In this document: piece after piece, positions 27,938-36,893 of the stretch
Position numbering within the stretch: position 1 is the stretch's first letter
Layout: each line of letters opens with the position of its first letter
NCBI GenBank assembly: GCA_910578395.1
Contig: CAJTPZ010000004.1
Location: 186,001 to 250,000 of the forward strand
Length of the DNA: 64,000 nucleotides
Reading direction: 5' to 3'
Source: an uncultured Muribaculaceae bacterium
GTDB lineage: Bacteria; Bacteroidota; Bacteroidia; Bacteroidales; Muribaculaceae
Notes under the pieces: generated by a model
Seen by the model: the letters and a program-made list of their open reading frames with translations, nothing else
What the model was told of the DNA's origin: nothing
Databases searched by the model: none
Made by a program: the position numbers and the translations under genes

Positions 27938-28786
27938 ATGACTGTAGGTGAGATGTATCGCTTTTTGCGCGACGCCACACTGTCCGACAGCGGAGAGCGT
28001 GAGGCGGTCTCTATAGCGCGATATGTCATGGAATCGGTCATGGGGCTGGATCCTGTAGCACTTGTCACGCGATCGGCCGAGGAAGTACCAAACGCCACAC
28101 TTTCACGCCTTAGAGAAATAGCCATACGGCTCAGTCATGGAGAACCTGTGCAATACATTCTTGGCGAGGCATGGTTTCACGGACTAAAACTGCATGTGAG
28201 TCCCGGTGTGCTTATTCCCCGTCCCGAGACCTCACAGCTTGTCGATCTGATCACCGACATGACCGACGGTCAGGCTGATCTCGACATCATAGATCTTGGA
28301 ACAGGCTCAGGCGCGATAGCCGTAGCTCTCGCCCGATCACTGCGTTTTCCCCACATCACAGCTGTCGATATAAGCGAAACGGCAATTGAAACCGCACGTA
28401 AAAACGCTTCGGATCTCGGCACTGAAATAGACATTGTGAAGGGCGACATGCTCGACACCTCGTCACTTCCCAACGGGCCTTGGCACATTGTAGTAAGCAA
28501 CCCGCCTTACATCGCCCCTGACGAAGCCAAGACCATGGAACGCCGTGTGCTCGACTATGAACCTGGCTTGGCTCTGTTTGCGCCCGAAGGAGATCCGCTA
28601 TGTTTTTACCGGGCAGTTGCGGCTTATGCCCATTCGACTTTACAGGCCGGCGGTATTCTCGCTTTTGAAATCAATCCTGACTATGCTGCCGGACTTGAAA
28701 AGATGTTGCGACAGACCGGATTCAGCGATGTTCAGACCCAACGTGATTTCTGCGGACGTCTGCGCTTTTCATTCTCGCGACGATGA
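27938..28786 (+). CDS. prmC: Peptide chain release factor methyltransferase PrmC
   Basis: A 282-residue class I methyltransferase. It methylates the glutamine of the GGQ motif in release factors RF1 and RF2. Seen are the PrmC N-terminal helical domain, the linker GEPVQYILGEAWFHGLKL, PGVLIPRPETSQLVD, the SAM-binding IIDLGTGSGAIAVALA, AVDISETAIETARKNA and the catalytic IVVSNPPYIAPDE. The length is normal. It overlaps recX by four bases. The 99 bases upstream hold no clear terminator. Confidence 0.96.
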   Translation: MTVGEMYRFLRDATLSDSGEREAVSIARYVMESVMGLDPVALVTRSAEEVPNATLSRLREIAIRLSHGEPVQYILGEAWFHGLKLHVSPGVLIPRPETSQLVDLITDMTDGQADLDIIDLGTGSGAIAVALARSLRFPHITAVDISETAIETARKNASDLGTEIDIVKGDMLDTSSLPNGPWHIVVSNPPYIAPDEAKTMERRVLDYEPGLALFAPEGDPLCFYRAVAAYAHSTLQAGGILAFEINPDYAAGLEKMLRQTGFSDVQTQRDFCGRLRFSFSRR

Positions 28787-29292
28787 AACCACACAACCGA
28801 AAACCTATTTCTCCCGACGTGGCGCTCGAACGCCTTATGGCGCTCTGTGTCGGGGCCGAACATTGTCGACATGAAATGATGGCGAAACTATCGTCCTGGG
28901 GTATAGCGCCCGACAACGCATCGCGCATCATAGCCACTCTGAAAAAGTCCAAATTCATAGATGACCGACGCTTTGCGGTCGCCTATGCACACGACAAAGC
29001 CCGATTCAATGCATGGGGCAGCCGGAAAATCAGACTCGGACTGCTACAAAAACACATAGCCGCCGACGATATCACCGCGGCACTCGCAGAGATCGATCCT
29101 GAAGATTACCGTCAGGGACTGCTGCAGACCATCCGCTCCAAAATAATCTCACTCGGACCAGAAGTTTCCGCGACCTACGAAGGACGCACAAAAATATTCC
29201 GCCACGCGGCTTCGCGCGGCTTTGAACCCGAAATGATAGCCGGAATACTGCGCGACCGCGGTCTAATGGACGAAATGATGCAATGTCGCTGA
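28783..29292 (+). CDS. recX: Regulatory protein RecX
   Basis: A 169-residue protein made of three-helix repeats typical of RecX, which modulates RecA filaments. Supporting segments are CRHEMMAKLSSWGIAPDNASRIIATLKKSKFIDDRRFAVAYAHDKARFNAWGSRKIRLGLLQK and a repeat near the end (ATYEGRTKIFRHAASRGFEPEMIAGIL). The layout [hhxxLxxxxF(I/D)DxRFAxxxxxxKxxxxxxGxxKIxxxLxxK] is characteristic. It overlaps prmC by four bases and comF by 10. Confidence 0.9.
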   Translation: MKPHNRKPISPDVALERLMALCVGAEHCRHEMMAKLSSWGIAPDNASRIIATLKKSKFIDDRRFAVAYAHDKARFNAWGSRKIRLGLLQKHIAADDITAALAEIDPEDYRQGLLQTIRSKIISLGPEVSATYEGRTKIFRHAASRGFEPEMIAGILRDRGLMDEMMQCR

Positions 29293-29990
29293 GAAACATA
29301 CGTGAGATACTGCTCGATATAATCCTGCCGGCACAGTGTGTGGTGTGTGGCCGGGATCTTGCCAATGGAGAACAGGATATATGCCTGCACTGCATGGCTG
29401 CATTTCCACGCGTGACACTGCGATCGATCACCGAAAATGAAATCCACCGCCGTCTCATGACCAAGGATACCGAAATCGAACACGCCGGCGCACTGATGCT
29501 CTACAATCGGGAAAGTACCTATGCCCGCCTCATACACACCGCAAAATACTCCGGCCGCCCGGCACTCTGCCGACGGCTCGGCAACATGCTTGCCAACTCG
29601 CTTATTACATCCGGTTTTTTTGATAGTATCGATCTGATTGTTCCTGTGCCAATGCCGATGTTCAAAAAACTGCGCCGCGGCTACAATCAAAGCGCGGAAA
29701 TCGCACACGGCATATCAGATATCAGCCATATACCTGTGGCGGATGACTGTCTGCGGTCACGCCGTCACTCCACCCAGACACACAAAAATTCCGCCGGCCG
29801 TCTCGAAAACACCCGACATGCCTATTTTATGACACATACCGCCGACTGGAAGGGCGTACGTCACATTCTACTCGTCGACGACGTAATCACCACCGGCGCC
29901 ACAATGCTTGCCTGCGCACACCACCTTCACCAAGGCATACCGGATGTAAAGGTAAGCGTAGCCGCTGTGGCACTTACCACACTGAACTGA
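29283..29990 (+). CDS. comF: ComF-family phosphoribosyltransferase-like protein
   Basis: This 235-residue protein starts with a zinc-finger-like module (PAQCVVCGRDLANGEQDICLHC, four Cys) and continues with a PRTase fold. That fold has LIHTAKYSGRPALCRRLG, LIVPVPMPMFKKLRRGYNQSAEIAHGIS, RRHSTQTHKNSAGRLENTRHAYF and the PRPP loop HILLVDDVITTGATMLACA. ComF is needed for DNA uptake in naturally competent bacteria; its biochemical role in Bacteroidetes is unsettled. It overlaps recX by 10 bases, placing two DNA-recombination-linked genes side by side. Confidence 0.92.
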   Translation: MSLRNIREILLDIILPAQCVVCGRDLANGEQDICLHCMAAFPRVTLRSITENEIHRRLMTKDTEIEHAGALMLYNRESTYARLIHTAKYSGRPALCRRLGNMLANSLITSGFFDSIDLIVPVPMPMFKKLRRGYNQSAEIAHGISDISHIPVADDCLRSRRHSTQTHKNSAGRLENTRHAYFMTHTADWKGVRHILLVDDVITTGATMLACAHHLHQGIPDVKVSVAAVALTTLN

Positions 29991-30050
29991 TCTCTGACTC
30001 ATACCATCAGGAATATCTCACAGGAATAACCAAAAGATGCGTGAATTCAT

Positions 30051-30058
30051 TATCTTTG
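30051..30058 (+). promoter_or_regulatory. Promoter -7 element of the DAACS symporter
   Basis: TATCTTTG, an exact match, lying 30 bases before the ATG at 30089. An upstream in-frame GTG at 30041 would overlap this promoter and is therefore unlikely to be the start. Confidence 0.6.
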
Positions 30059-30088
30059 TACATTCACCTCGTCACGCACGATCCTGCC

Positions 30089-31297
30089 ATGACACATTCC
30101 TCCAACAAAAAAAGATGGCGTCCGAGTCTGCTGCTCTGTATCTTCATCGCCATAGGCTGCGGCATCGGCTGCGGTATGTTTTTTCCAATGTGGCTCTCAC
30201 GATGTTTCGCGACTTTCAACGCCATATTCAGCCAGTTTCTCGGATTCTGCATACCGTTGATTATCCTCGGATTTGTCGCACCGGCCATAGCCGATATAGG
30301 AGGACGTGCGGGAAAAATGCTACTATTCACCGCGGCACTCGCCTATGTGGCAACAATGTTTGCCGGTTTTCTCAGCTACTTTACCGGCGTGACGTTCTTT
30401 CCCTCTATGATACAGCCTACCGAATACATCGCAGGTGTCGAAAGCGGCGCCGACGCAGCTCCCGCGCCATTTTTCAATATAGAGATGCCTCCGCTCATGG
30501 CAGTCACATCTGCCCTGGTCATAGCCTTTGTGCTTGGACTCGGTGTGGCCAAACTCACAGCCAAGGACAATGCGCTTCATGAAGTGCTGCGCGGATTCCG
30601 CGATGTCATGGTAAAGGTGATAAGCGGCGTAATCATCCCGTTGCTTCCGCTATACATATTCGGCATATTCCTGTCGATGACTGTCAGCGGTTGTGTAGGC
30701 ATGATACTTTCGACTTTCATCAGGATCATCGCCGTCATCTTTGCCCTGCATTTATTCCTGCTGGTGTTTCAATACTCTGTCACGGCTCTGTTCTCACGCC
30801 ATGGCAAAAACCCATTGAAACTGTTATGGACAATGATGCCCGCATATTTCACCGCACTGGGCACACAATCGTCGGCAGCGACCATTCCCGTCACTCTGAA
30901 ACAGACAATCAAAATGGGTGTGAGCGAGCCTGTAGCCGGATTCACCGTACCGCTCTGTGCCACAATCCACATGTCGGGCAGTGTGCTAAAGCTTGTGGCA
31001 TGCTCGCTGGCTCTGATGATGATCAACGGCATAGCCTACGATACCGGCACATTCGCCTACTTCATAGCCATGCTTGCGATAACAATAATAGCGGCTCCGG
31101 GCGTACCGGGCGGTGCCGTGATGGCCTCACTGGGACTGCTCAGCTCCATACTTGGATTCTCCGAGGCCGACAACGCCCTGATGATAGCGCTCTACATCGC
31201 CATGGACAGCTTCGGCACAGCTTGCAACGTCACAGGCGACGGAGCTCTGTCGCTTATCGTCGACCGCTTCTTTGCAAACAAAACCACAACAACATAA
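30089..31297 (+). CDS. Dicarboxylate/amino acid:cation symporter (DAACS family)
   Basis: A protein of about 402 residues with eight or so membrane segments and two re-entrant hairpins of the GltP/DctA fold. Key blocks are CIPLIILGFVAPAIADIGGRAG, the first hairpin Ser-rich region AYFTALGTQSSAATIPVTLKQTIKMGV, the substrate/ion site FTVPLCATIHMSGSVLKL, and the second hairpin AAPGVPGGAVMASLGLLSSILGF, then NVTGDGALSLIVDRF. It imports an acidic amino acid or dicarboxylate together with Na+ or H+. The NMDGT motif of glutamate transporters reads ATIHMSG here, and NxTxD near the end is kept. The exact substrate is unknown. Confidence 0.9.
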   Translation: MTHSSNKKRWRPSLLLCIFIAIGCGIGCGMFFPMWLSRCFATFNAIFSQFLGFCIPLIILGFVAPAIADIGGRAGKMLLFTAALAYVATMFAGFLSYFTGVTFFPSMIQPTEYIAGVESGADAAPAPFFNIEMPPLMAVTSALVIAFVLGLGVAKLTAKDNALHEVLRGFRDVMVKVISGVIIPLLPLYIFGIFLSMTVSGCVGMILSTFIRIIAVIFALHLFLLVFQYSVTALFSRHGKNPLKLLWTMMPAYFTALGTQSSAATIPVTLKQTIKMGVSEPVAGFTVPLCATIHMSGSVLKLVACSLALMMINGIAYDTGTFAYFIAMLAITIIAAPGVPGGAVMASLGLLSSILGFSEADNALMIALYIAMDSFGTACNVTGDGALSLIVDRFFANKTTTT

Positions 31298-31316
31298 ACT
31301 CCGAAAACCATACACA

Positions 31317-32066
31317 ATGTACCGTCAGTCGATTTTTTCCAATCTTCCCCCGGTCACAAAAAATCTCCTTATCGTCAACCTGCTCATCTGGGTCGCCACA
31401 TGGCTTCTCGGACGCAAAGTAGGTCTCGACATAGCCGATTTCGGCGGGCTTCATTATTTCTCGTCGCCTCTATTCAATCCGGCACAGCTATTTACCTACA
31501 TGTTCATTCATGCTTCATTCATGCATCTGTTCATGAACATGTTTGCACTCTTCATGTTCGGTGGCCTGCTTGAACGCACCCTCGGCTCGGCGAGATTTCT
31601 GTTCTATTACGTTTCGTGCGGCGTTGGAGCGGCTCTTATACAGGAAGGCGTATATGCGATAATGATCAACAATGCCACATCGCACCTCACACCGGCAATG
31701 ATAGATGAAGTGATGAAAAACGGCGCTGCCACCATCGCTCAGGGCATGAACTACATCGATCCCTCGCTCGGCAACTTCAACATACTGATGCACAACGCCA
31801 CTGTTGGAGCCTCAGGCGCTATCTACGGAATATTGCTCGCATTCGGAATGATCTGGCCAAACATGCCTCTCTACCTCATGTTTATTCCCGTGCCGGTCAA
31901 AGCCAAATGGATGGTTGCCGGATATGCCGGAATCGAACTGCTGCTCGGTCTCAAAAACAGCATGGGAGACAACGTCGCCCATTTTGCCCATCTGGGCGGC
32001 ATGCTCATAGGCCTTATCATGATTCTATACTGGAAACGCCACGGATTCTTCTCCAACCGCTGGTAA
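31317..32066 (+). CDS. Rhomboid intramembrane serine protease
   Basis: A 249-residue membrane protease from the ATG at 31317, just after the symporter stop. The active site is complete: GASGAIYG with Ser166 and HFAHLGGM with His225. The early HASFMHLFMNMFALFMFGGLLE block supplies the oxyanion-hole His and Asn. Rhomboids cleave transmembrane segments of other membrane proteins; the target is not predictable. A long loop between membrane segments (about 105-155, SHLTPAMIDEVMKNGAATIAQG) sits before the catalytic helix, as in other Bacteroidetes rhomboids. A second rhomboid gene follows after 12 bases. Confidence 0.93.
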   Translation: MYRQSIFSNLPPVTKNLLIVNLLIWVATWLLGRKVGLDIADFGGLHYFSSPLFNPAQLFTYMFIHASFMHLFMNMFALFMFGGLLERTLGSARFLFYYVSCGVGAALIQEGVYAIMINNATSHLTPAMIDEVMKNGAATIAQGMNYIDPSLGNFNILMHNATVGASGAIYGILLAFGMIWPNMPLYLMFIPVPVKAKWMVAGYAGIELLLGLKNSMGDNVAHFAHLGGMLIGLIMILYWKRHGFFSNRW

Positions 32067-32078
32067 GCTCCGCACTCA

Positions 32079-32936
32079 ATGGCAAACTATCTTTTCAGGT
32101 TCAAAGCCTGGTGGCTGACACGCTCACTGGCCATACGCATCATCATAATCAATGTAGCCACCCTATTTATCGGACGCATAGCGGGAGTGATCATCTCGGC
32201 TGCCTCGGGGGGTGATGCCACGATCGTGTTTGACTGGCTGGCCATGCCTCCGGTAATTGGACAATGGCTTGCGAGACCATGGACCACCATCACCTATATG
32301 TTCACTCAGGAAGATGTGTGGCATACCGCGCTCAATATGCTGTGGCTCTATGGATTCGCCGGCATTTTCCGCATGGCGTGCACATCGCGGCAACTGCTCG
32401 GGCTGTATCTGCTCGGCGGACTCGGGGGAGCCGTCCTCTATGCACTGGTAGCCTATACCGATCCCTGGGCTGCAGGAAGCGGACTCATGGGATCATCGGC
32501 CGCGGTACTCGCAGTCATCACCGGCACAGCAATAGTCATACCCGACTTTCAGGTAAGAGTGTTTCTATTCGGAATGGTGCGCATAAAGTGGATAGCGCTT
32601 ATCCTCGCAATAGTGTTTCTGGCCGGAAGCGGACTCAACGCCATATCGGCACTGACCCATCTCGGCGGCATAGCTGTAGGAGTGGCTTTCGGCATGCAGA
32701 TGCGACGCGGTCACGACATAACAGCCCCGCTCAACCGCCTGCTCGACTCATTGGCCAACCTGTTGCGCAGAAAGCAGCCAGACCCATGGCAAAGACCGAA
32801 GGAGAACCGCAATACAGCATCACAGCCACAACGTAATGTCGACGATGTGCTTGACAAAATCAAACATTCGGGCTTCTCATCACTCACCGACGACGAAAAG
32901 CGGCGATTTTTTGATTTCACCAACCGAAGAAACTGA
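32079..32936 (+). CDS. Second rhomboid-family protease with C-terminal DUF6576-like tail
   Basis: A 285-residue rhomboid-like membrane protein. The active-site equivalents are Ser140 in LMGSSAAVLAV and His194 in LTHLGGIAVG. The usual HxxxN block appears as EDVWHTALNMLWLYGFAGIF. The serine motif is GSSA instead of the canonical GASG. After the last helix there is a polar linker (RKQPDPWQRPKENRNTASQP) and a short helical tail DVLDKIKHSGFSSLTDDEKRRFFDF, the DUF6576-like module often attached to Bacteroidetes rhomboids. It forms a tandem pair with the upstream rhomboid. The promoter for the next gene begins two bases after its stop. Confidence 0.88.
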   Translation: MANYLFRFKAWWLTRSLAIRIIIINVATLFIGRIAGVIISAASGGDATIVFDWLAMPPVIGQWLARPWTTITYMFTQEDVWHTALNMLWLYGFAGIFRMACTSRQLLGLYLLGGLGGAVLYALVAYTDPWAAGSGLMGSSAAVLAVITGTAIVIPDFQVRVFLFGMVRIKWIALILAIVFLAGSGLNAISALTHLGGIAVGVAFGMQMRRGHDITAPLNRLLDSLANLLRRKQPDPWQRPKENRNTASQPQRNVDDVLDKIKHSGFSSLTDDEKRRFFDFTNRRN

Positions 32937-32937
32937 C

Positions 32938-32976
32938 TAACTTTGCAGACAGAATATCCCAACCCACCACAGGAGG
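32938..32976 (+). promoter_or_regulatory. Promoter and Shine-Dalgarno of the RlmL-like gene
   Basis: TAACTTTG at 32938-32945 fits the -7 element. An AGGAGG at 32971-32976, 11 bases before the ATG at 32988, is one of the very few good Shine-Dalgarno sequences in this window. The element rules out an upstream in-frame start at 32943. Confidence 0.6.
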
Positions 32977-32987
32977 ACAAAAAGACA

Positions 32988-34625
32988 ATGGAGCGATTTG
33001 AAATGGTGGCCAAAACCTTCCAGGGACTTGAAGAAATTTTGGCAGAAGAACTACGCGCATTAGGCGCAGAAAACGTGCAGCCCGGTTGCCGCATGGTGTC
33101 ATTTGACGGAACCCTTGAGACGCTTTATCGCGCCAACATGTGCTGCCGCACAGCCCTGAGGATTCTAAGGCCTTTCTACAAATTCTTCGCATCGTCGACC
33201 GACGAACTGTATGAGATGGCAAAAGAATTTGACTGGGCATCGCTCTTTGGACCAGACAAAACATTTGCAGTCGACACCGTAGCCTACAGTGAGGAATTCA
33301 CCCACTCGCGCTACGCCACTTACCGTGTCAAGGACGCGATCGTCGACTGGTTCCGCGACCACTACGGCGACAAACGCCCGCGTGTTTCGACACAGGACGC
33401 CGACATACTCATCAATCTCCACATCGACGGTGACCGCGTAACCCTGTCGCTCGACAGTTCGGGCGAATCGCTCCACAAGCGCGGCTACCGCGCGGCGCAG
33501 ACCGAAGCCCCCATCAACGAGGTGCTTGCGGCCGGCATCATCCTCCGTTCGGGCTGGAGAGGCGAATGCCCCCTTATCGACCCGATGTGCGGTTCGGGCA
33601 CTTTCCTGATCGAGGCTGCCTTAATCGCCGCCAATATAAATCCGGGGGTATTCCGCTCAAAGTTTGCATTCGAGAGCTGGAAAGATTTTGACGCCGATCT
33701 GTTCGACAGCATTTATAACGACGACTCACAGGAACGCGAAGTTACATGCCGCATCATAGGCGCCGATATATCACCCGCAGCCATCGCGATCGCCCAACGC
33801 AACATACGCAGCGCAGGCGTACAGAAATACATCAACATACAGGCAAAAAGCCTCGCACAGTGGGACGATGCACCCGAAGGCGGAATGATCATCACCAATC
33901 CCCCTTATGGCGAACGCATCAATGTAGCCGACATGGAAGGACTCTATGCTTTGCTCGGAAGCAAGCTCAAGCACGTTTTCCAGGGCTATCACGCATGGGT
34001 AATAGGCTACCGTGACGAGTATTTTGCAAAGATAGGTCTCGCCCCTTCTGAAAAAATCCCCCTGCTCAATGGCGCATTGCAGTGCACTCTCATGGAGTAT
34101 GTGATATTTGAAGGAAAACGCAGCGAGTTCCGCAAGGCCGGCGGAGAGTTCAAGCATCGTGACCGTTTCGAACACCGCGACACCGACCGCAAGCCTGCAC
34201 GACGCCGTCTGTCAGATGACGAATGGAAAGCCGGAGCAGCAAAAAAAGGATTCGGCGGACGCGACGGACGGCAGACTCCGGGCGACAGATTCAGAAAAGC
34301 ATTCGACAAAGCTTCTGATAGACCATCACGCCGGTCAGCCGACAAAGACAACCGTCCCGAACGACGCCCGCGGCGCGACAACGAGAACGGAAGTCCATTC
34401 AACACACGCGGACGCGAAGACCGACAACGCAACACAAGAGGGCGCCGCTTTGCCGACAGTCCGTATCCTTTCCAGAAAAAAGAGAAGACAGGTCTCCAGA
34501 TCGAAGGCAAGACTCCATCACTGCCCCCATCCGACGGCCCGATCATGAGAGAGCGTCGCGCAGGATGGAAAACCCGTCCGGACTTCACGGCAAAACAAGA
34601 AAACGATACCGATAACAAGGATTAA
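32988..34625 (+). CDS. RlmL/Trm14-like THUMP RNA methyltransferase with long Arg-rich tail
   Basis: A 545-residue protein. Residues 1-165 form the N-terminal THUMP region (FEMVAKTFQGLEEILAEELRALG), and residues 165-380 the methyltransferase: PINEVLAAGIILRSGW, LIDPMCGSGTFLIEAALIA, IIGADISPAAIAIAQRNI and the catalytic MIITNPPYGERI. It resembles the N-terminal half of RlmL (G2445 of 23S rRNA). After about residue 385 comes some 160 residues of disordered sequence rich in Arg, Asp, Lys and Gly (repeated RRxxD and RGRxxR), likely RNA-binding. Most relatives end soon after the catalytic domain or have a shorter tail. The ATG at 32988 is set by the promoter and RBS. Confidence 0.88.
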   Translation: MERFEMVAKTFQGLEEILAEELRALGAENVQPGCRMVSFDGTLETLYRANMCCRTALRILRPFYKFFASSTDELYEMAKEFDWASLFGPDKTFAVDTVAYSEEFTHSRYATYRVKDAIVDWFRDHYGDKRPRVSTQDADILINLHIDGDRVTLSLDSSGESLHKRGYRAAQTEAPINEVLAAGIILRSGWRGECPLIDPMCGSGTFLIEAALIAANINPGVFRSKFAFESWKDFDADLFDSIYNDDSQEREVTCRIIGADISPAAIAIAQRNIRSAGVQKYINIQAKSLAQWDDAPEGGMIITNPPYGERINVADMEGLYALLGSKLKHVFQGYHAWVIGYRDEYFAKIGLAPSEKIPLLNGALQCTLMEYVIFEGKRSEFRKAGGEFKHRDRFEHRDTDRKPARRRLSDDEWKAGAAKKGFGGRDGRQTPGDRFRKAFDKASDRPSRRSADKDNRPERRPRRDNENGSPFNTRGREDRQRNTRGRRFADSPYPFQKKEKTGLQIEGKTPSLPPSDGPIMRERRAGWKTRPDFTAKQENDTDNKD

Positions 34626-34644
34626 GAAATAATATACCTCCACT

Positions 34645-35916
34645 ATGCGCATACTTCTGCTCGGCAGCGGCGGCCGCGAATCGGCTCTCGCATGGAAAAT
34701 TTCACAGAGCCCCAAAGTTGAAAAACTATACATCGCACCCGGCAACGGTGGCACAGGAGCCTATGGCGAAAACATCGCACTCAGTCCCCTCGATTTTCCC
34801 GCAATCGAGAAGACAGTGGCCGACCTTGGCATCGACATGATCGTGGTGGGTAACGAAGATCCGCTTGTAGCAGGCATCACCGACTACTTCGAGGGCAAAG
34901 ATGTGCTCGTCGTAGGTCCGACAAAAGCAGGCGCCGAGCTCGAAGGCAGCAAGGACGTGGCAAAAGCATTCATGACCCGTCATGAAATACCCACAGCACG
35001 CTACCGCAGTTTCACTGCCGATACGCTCGACGAGGGTATGAAGTTTCTTGAGACACTCAAAGCCCCCTACGTACTCAAAGCCGACGGCCTGGCAGCAGGA
35101 AAAGGCGTGCTTATCATCGACTCGCTCGACAAAGCCAAAGAAGCACTTGCCGAAATGCTCGGCGGCATGTTTGGCGCCTCATCGGCAACAGTCGTGATCG
35201 AGGAGTTTCTCAGCGGCATAGAGTGCTCGGTGTTCGTGCTTACCGACGGCAATGGCAACTACCGTATTCTTCCCGTGGCAAAAGACTACAAGCGCGTGGG
35301 CGAAGGCGATACAGGCCTCAACACAGGCGGCATGGGCGCGGTAAGTCCGGTACCTTTTGCCGACGAGACTTTCATGAAAAAAGTAGAGGAACGCATCATC
35401 CTCCCTACTATCAGAGGGCTCATTGAGGAAAAACGCATCTACCGCGGCTTCATTTTCCTTGGTCTCATCAATGTTGACGGCGAGCCAATGGTGATCGAGT
35501 ACAATGTGCGTATGGGAGACCCGGAGACCGAAGCCGTGATGCCACGCATATCCTCCGACATAGTGCCCCTGCTTGAGGCCACCGCCAAAGGCGACCTCGG
35601 CAATCTGCCGCTTGAACACTCACCTCTGGCGGCTGCCACCGTGATAGCCGTTTCAGCCGGATATCCGGAAGCCTACGAAAAAGGCAAAACCATCACCGGA
35701 ATAGACGCGGTCGACGAGTCGGTCATATTCCACGCCGGCACAAAAACCGACGGCAACTCGGTTGTCACTTCAGGCGGACGTGTCCTGGCCGTCACTTCGC
35801 TTGCGGCTACTCTTACCGAGGCTCTTGAAAAGAGCTACAGATCCCTCTCCCGTATAAGTTTCGACGGCATGGCATTCCGCCGCGATATCGGCCGCGATGT
35901 CACCTCTGAAAAGTGA
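34645..35916 (+). CDS. purD: Phosphoribosylamine-glycine ligase
   Basis: This 423-residue ATP-grasp enzyme makes glycinamide ribonucleotide in purine synthesis. It has MRILLLGSGGRESALAWKI, VVGNEDPLVAGI, AELEGSKDVAKAFM, PYVLKADGLAAGKGVLI, VVIEEFLSGIECSVFVLTDG, GLNTGGMGAVSPVPF and VIEYNVRMGDPETEAVMPR with metal ligands. Length is normal. It overlaps the following membrane-protein gene by four bases (GTGA) and follows the methyltransferase by 19. Confidence 0.97.
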   Translation: MRILLLGSGGRESALAWKISQSPKVEKLYIAPGNGGTGAYGENIALSPLDFPAIEKTVADLGIDMIVVGNEDPLVAGITDYFEGKDVLVVGPTKAGAELEGSKDVAKAFMTRHEIPTARYRSFTADTLDEGMKFLETLKAPYVLKADGLAAGKGVLIIDSLDKAKEALAEMLGGMFGASSATVVIEEFLSGIECSVFVLTDGNGNYRILPVAKDYKRVGEGDTGLNTGGMGAVSPVPFADETFMKKVEERIILPTIRGLIEEKRIYRGFIFLGLINVDGEPMVIEYNVRMGDPETEAVMPRISSDIVPLLEATAKGDLGNLPLEHSPLAAATVIAVSAGYPEAYEKGKTITGIDAVDESVIFHAGTKTDGNSVVTSGGRVLAVTSLAATLTEALEKSYRSLSRISFDGMAFRRDIGRDVTSEK

Positions 35917-36893
35917 AGACAACACCTACCAGATACATTCACTCACGTGCGGCGGCAATCATGCTCATGATTGTCGCCGTATGTGCTGCTGCGCTCAACC
36001 TGCAGCACACAGGCGACTTCATGCCCGACCACACGTCTACAGTAGCCTACACCTCGCCTTACAGCTGGCTCCCTCAGGGGTGGTATTCATTTGCCGCAAA
36101 CATAGCCGCCAACGTCGCTATAGCTTTCATGCTGCTCATGATAAACCGCACATACCGCCTGATGCGTTCGATCACATGGATATTCGTGGGCTTATTCTTC
36201 TTCATGCAGCTCGCACAACCGGGAGTGCTCGGCTACTTCTACGGAGGCTCATTCATGGCTCTTGTCATGCTTGCACTCACCGCCCTGCTCTTTTCTACCT
36301 ATGCCGATCCCGCTCTCACCCGATCGACCTATCTGCTGTTTTTTCTCCTGACACTTGCAGCGCTCTTCCGCTACAACATCATTTTCTTTCTTCCTGTATT
36401 CATTCTCGGCACGATGCAGATGAAGACATTTGGTATGCGCACGCTGCTTGCCTCCATAATGGGCATAGTCACTCCTTTGTGGATACTGCTTGGCTTCGGG
36501 CTTCTAACCGTCGACATGCTCCACATGCCGGTATTTGAGCCAGCGCTTCCCGACACCGATACCACTGCACGTGTCACAAGTCTTGCCACGACTGCATTCA
36601 CAGGTGGCCTGGGACTGATATTCACATGCGCCAACCTAATGAAAGTGATGAGCTACAACTCGGCACGAAGGGCCTTCAACGGGTTCCTGACGTTGCTCTT
36701 TCTCACCACGATAATACTCATCATCGCCGACCACACCAATTATCTGCTCTACATACCTCTGCTCAACACCATAGCCGCCTACCAGACAGGACACTTCTTC
36801 GCCACAAGGCGTTATCGGCTCAGCTACATACCAGTAGGCATTATCCTCATTATCTACGGCACACTCGCTGCCATACCGGCACTCACACCATGA
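35913..36893 (+). CDS. Multi-pass membrane protein of unknown function
   Basis: A 326-residue protein beginning at a GTG that overlaps the purD stop. It has about nine hydrophobic segments, including AAAIMLMIVAVCAAALNL, FAANIAANVAIAFMLLMI, YLLFFLLTLAALFRYNIIFFLPVFIL and a final IPVGIILIIYGTLAAIPAL. The spacing of helices and the RYNIIFF motif resemble the DUF6427-like membrane proteins of Bacteroidetes, but this is a weak impression. It overlaps folA by four bases and is embedded in the purD-folA unit. No catalytic motif is seen. Confidence 0.6.
   Translation: MKTTPTRYIHSRAAAIMLMIVAVCAAALNLQHTGDFMPDHTSTVAYTSPYSWLPQGWYSFAANIAANVAIAFMLLMINRTYRLMRSITWIFVGLFFFMQLAQPGVLGYFYGGSFMALVMLALTALLFSTYADPALTRSTYLLFFLLTLAALFRYNIIFFLPVFILGTMQMKTFGMRTLLASIMGIVTPLWILLGFGLLTVDMLHMPVFEPALPDTDTTARVTSLATTAFTGGLGLIFTCANLMKVMSYNSARRAFNGFLTLLFLTTIILIIADHTNYLLYIPLLNTIAAYQTGHFFATRRYRLSYIPVGIILIIYGTLAAIPALTP

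Noticed and set aside
30037-30582. 181-codon open frame on the + strand in another phase
   Set aside because: Shadow of the DAACS symporter; full of Arg, His and Cys.
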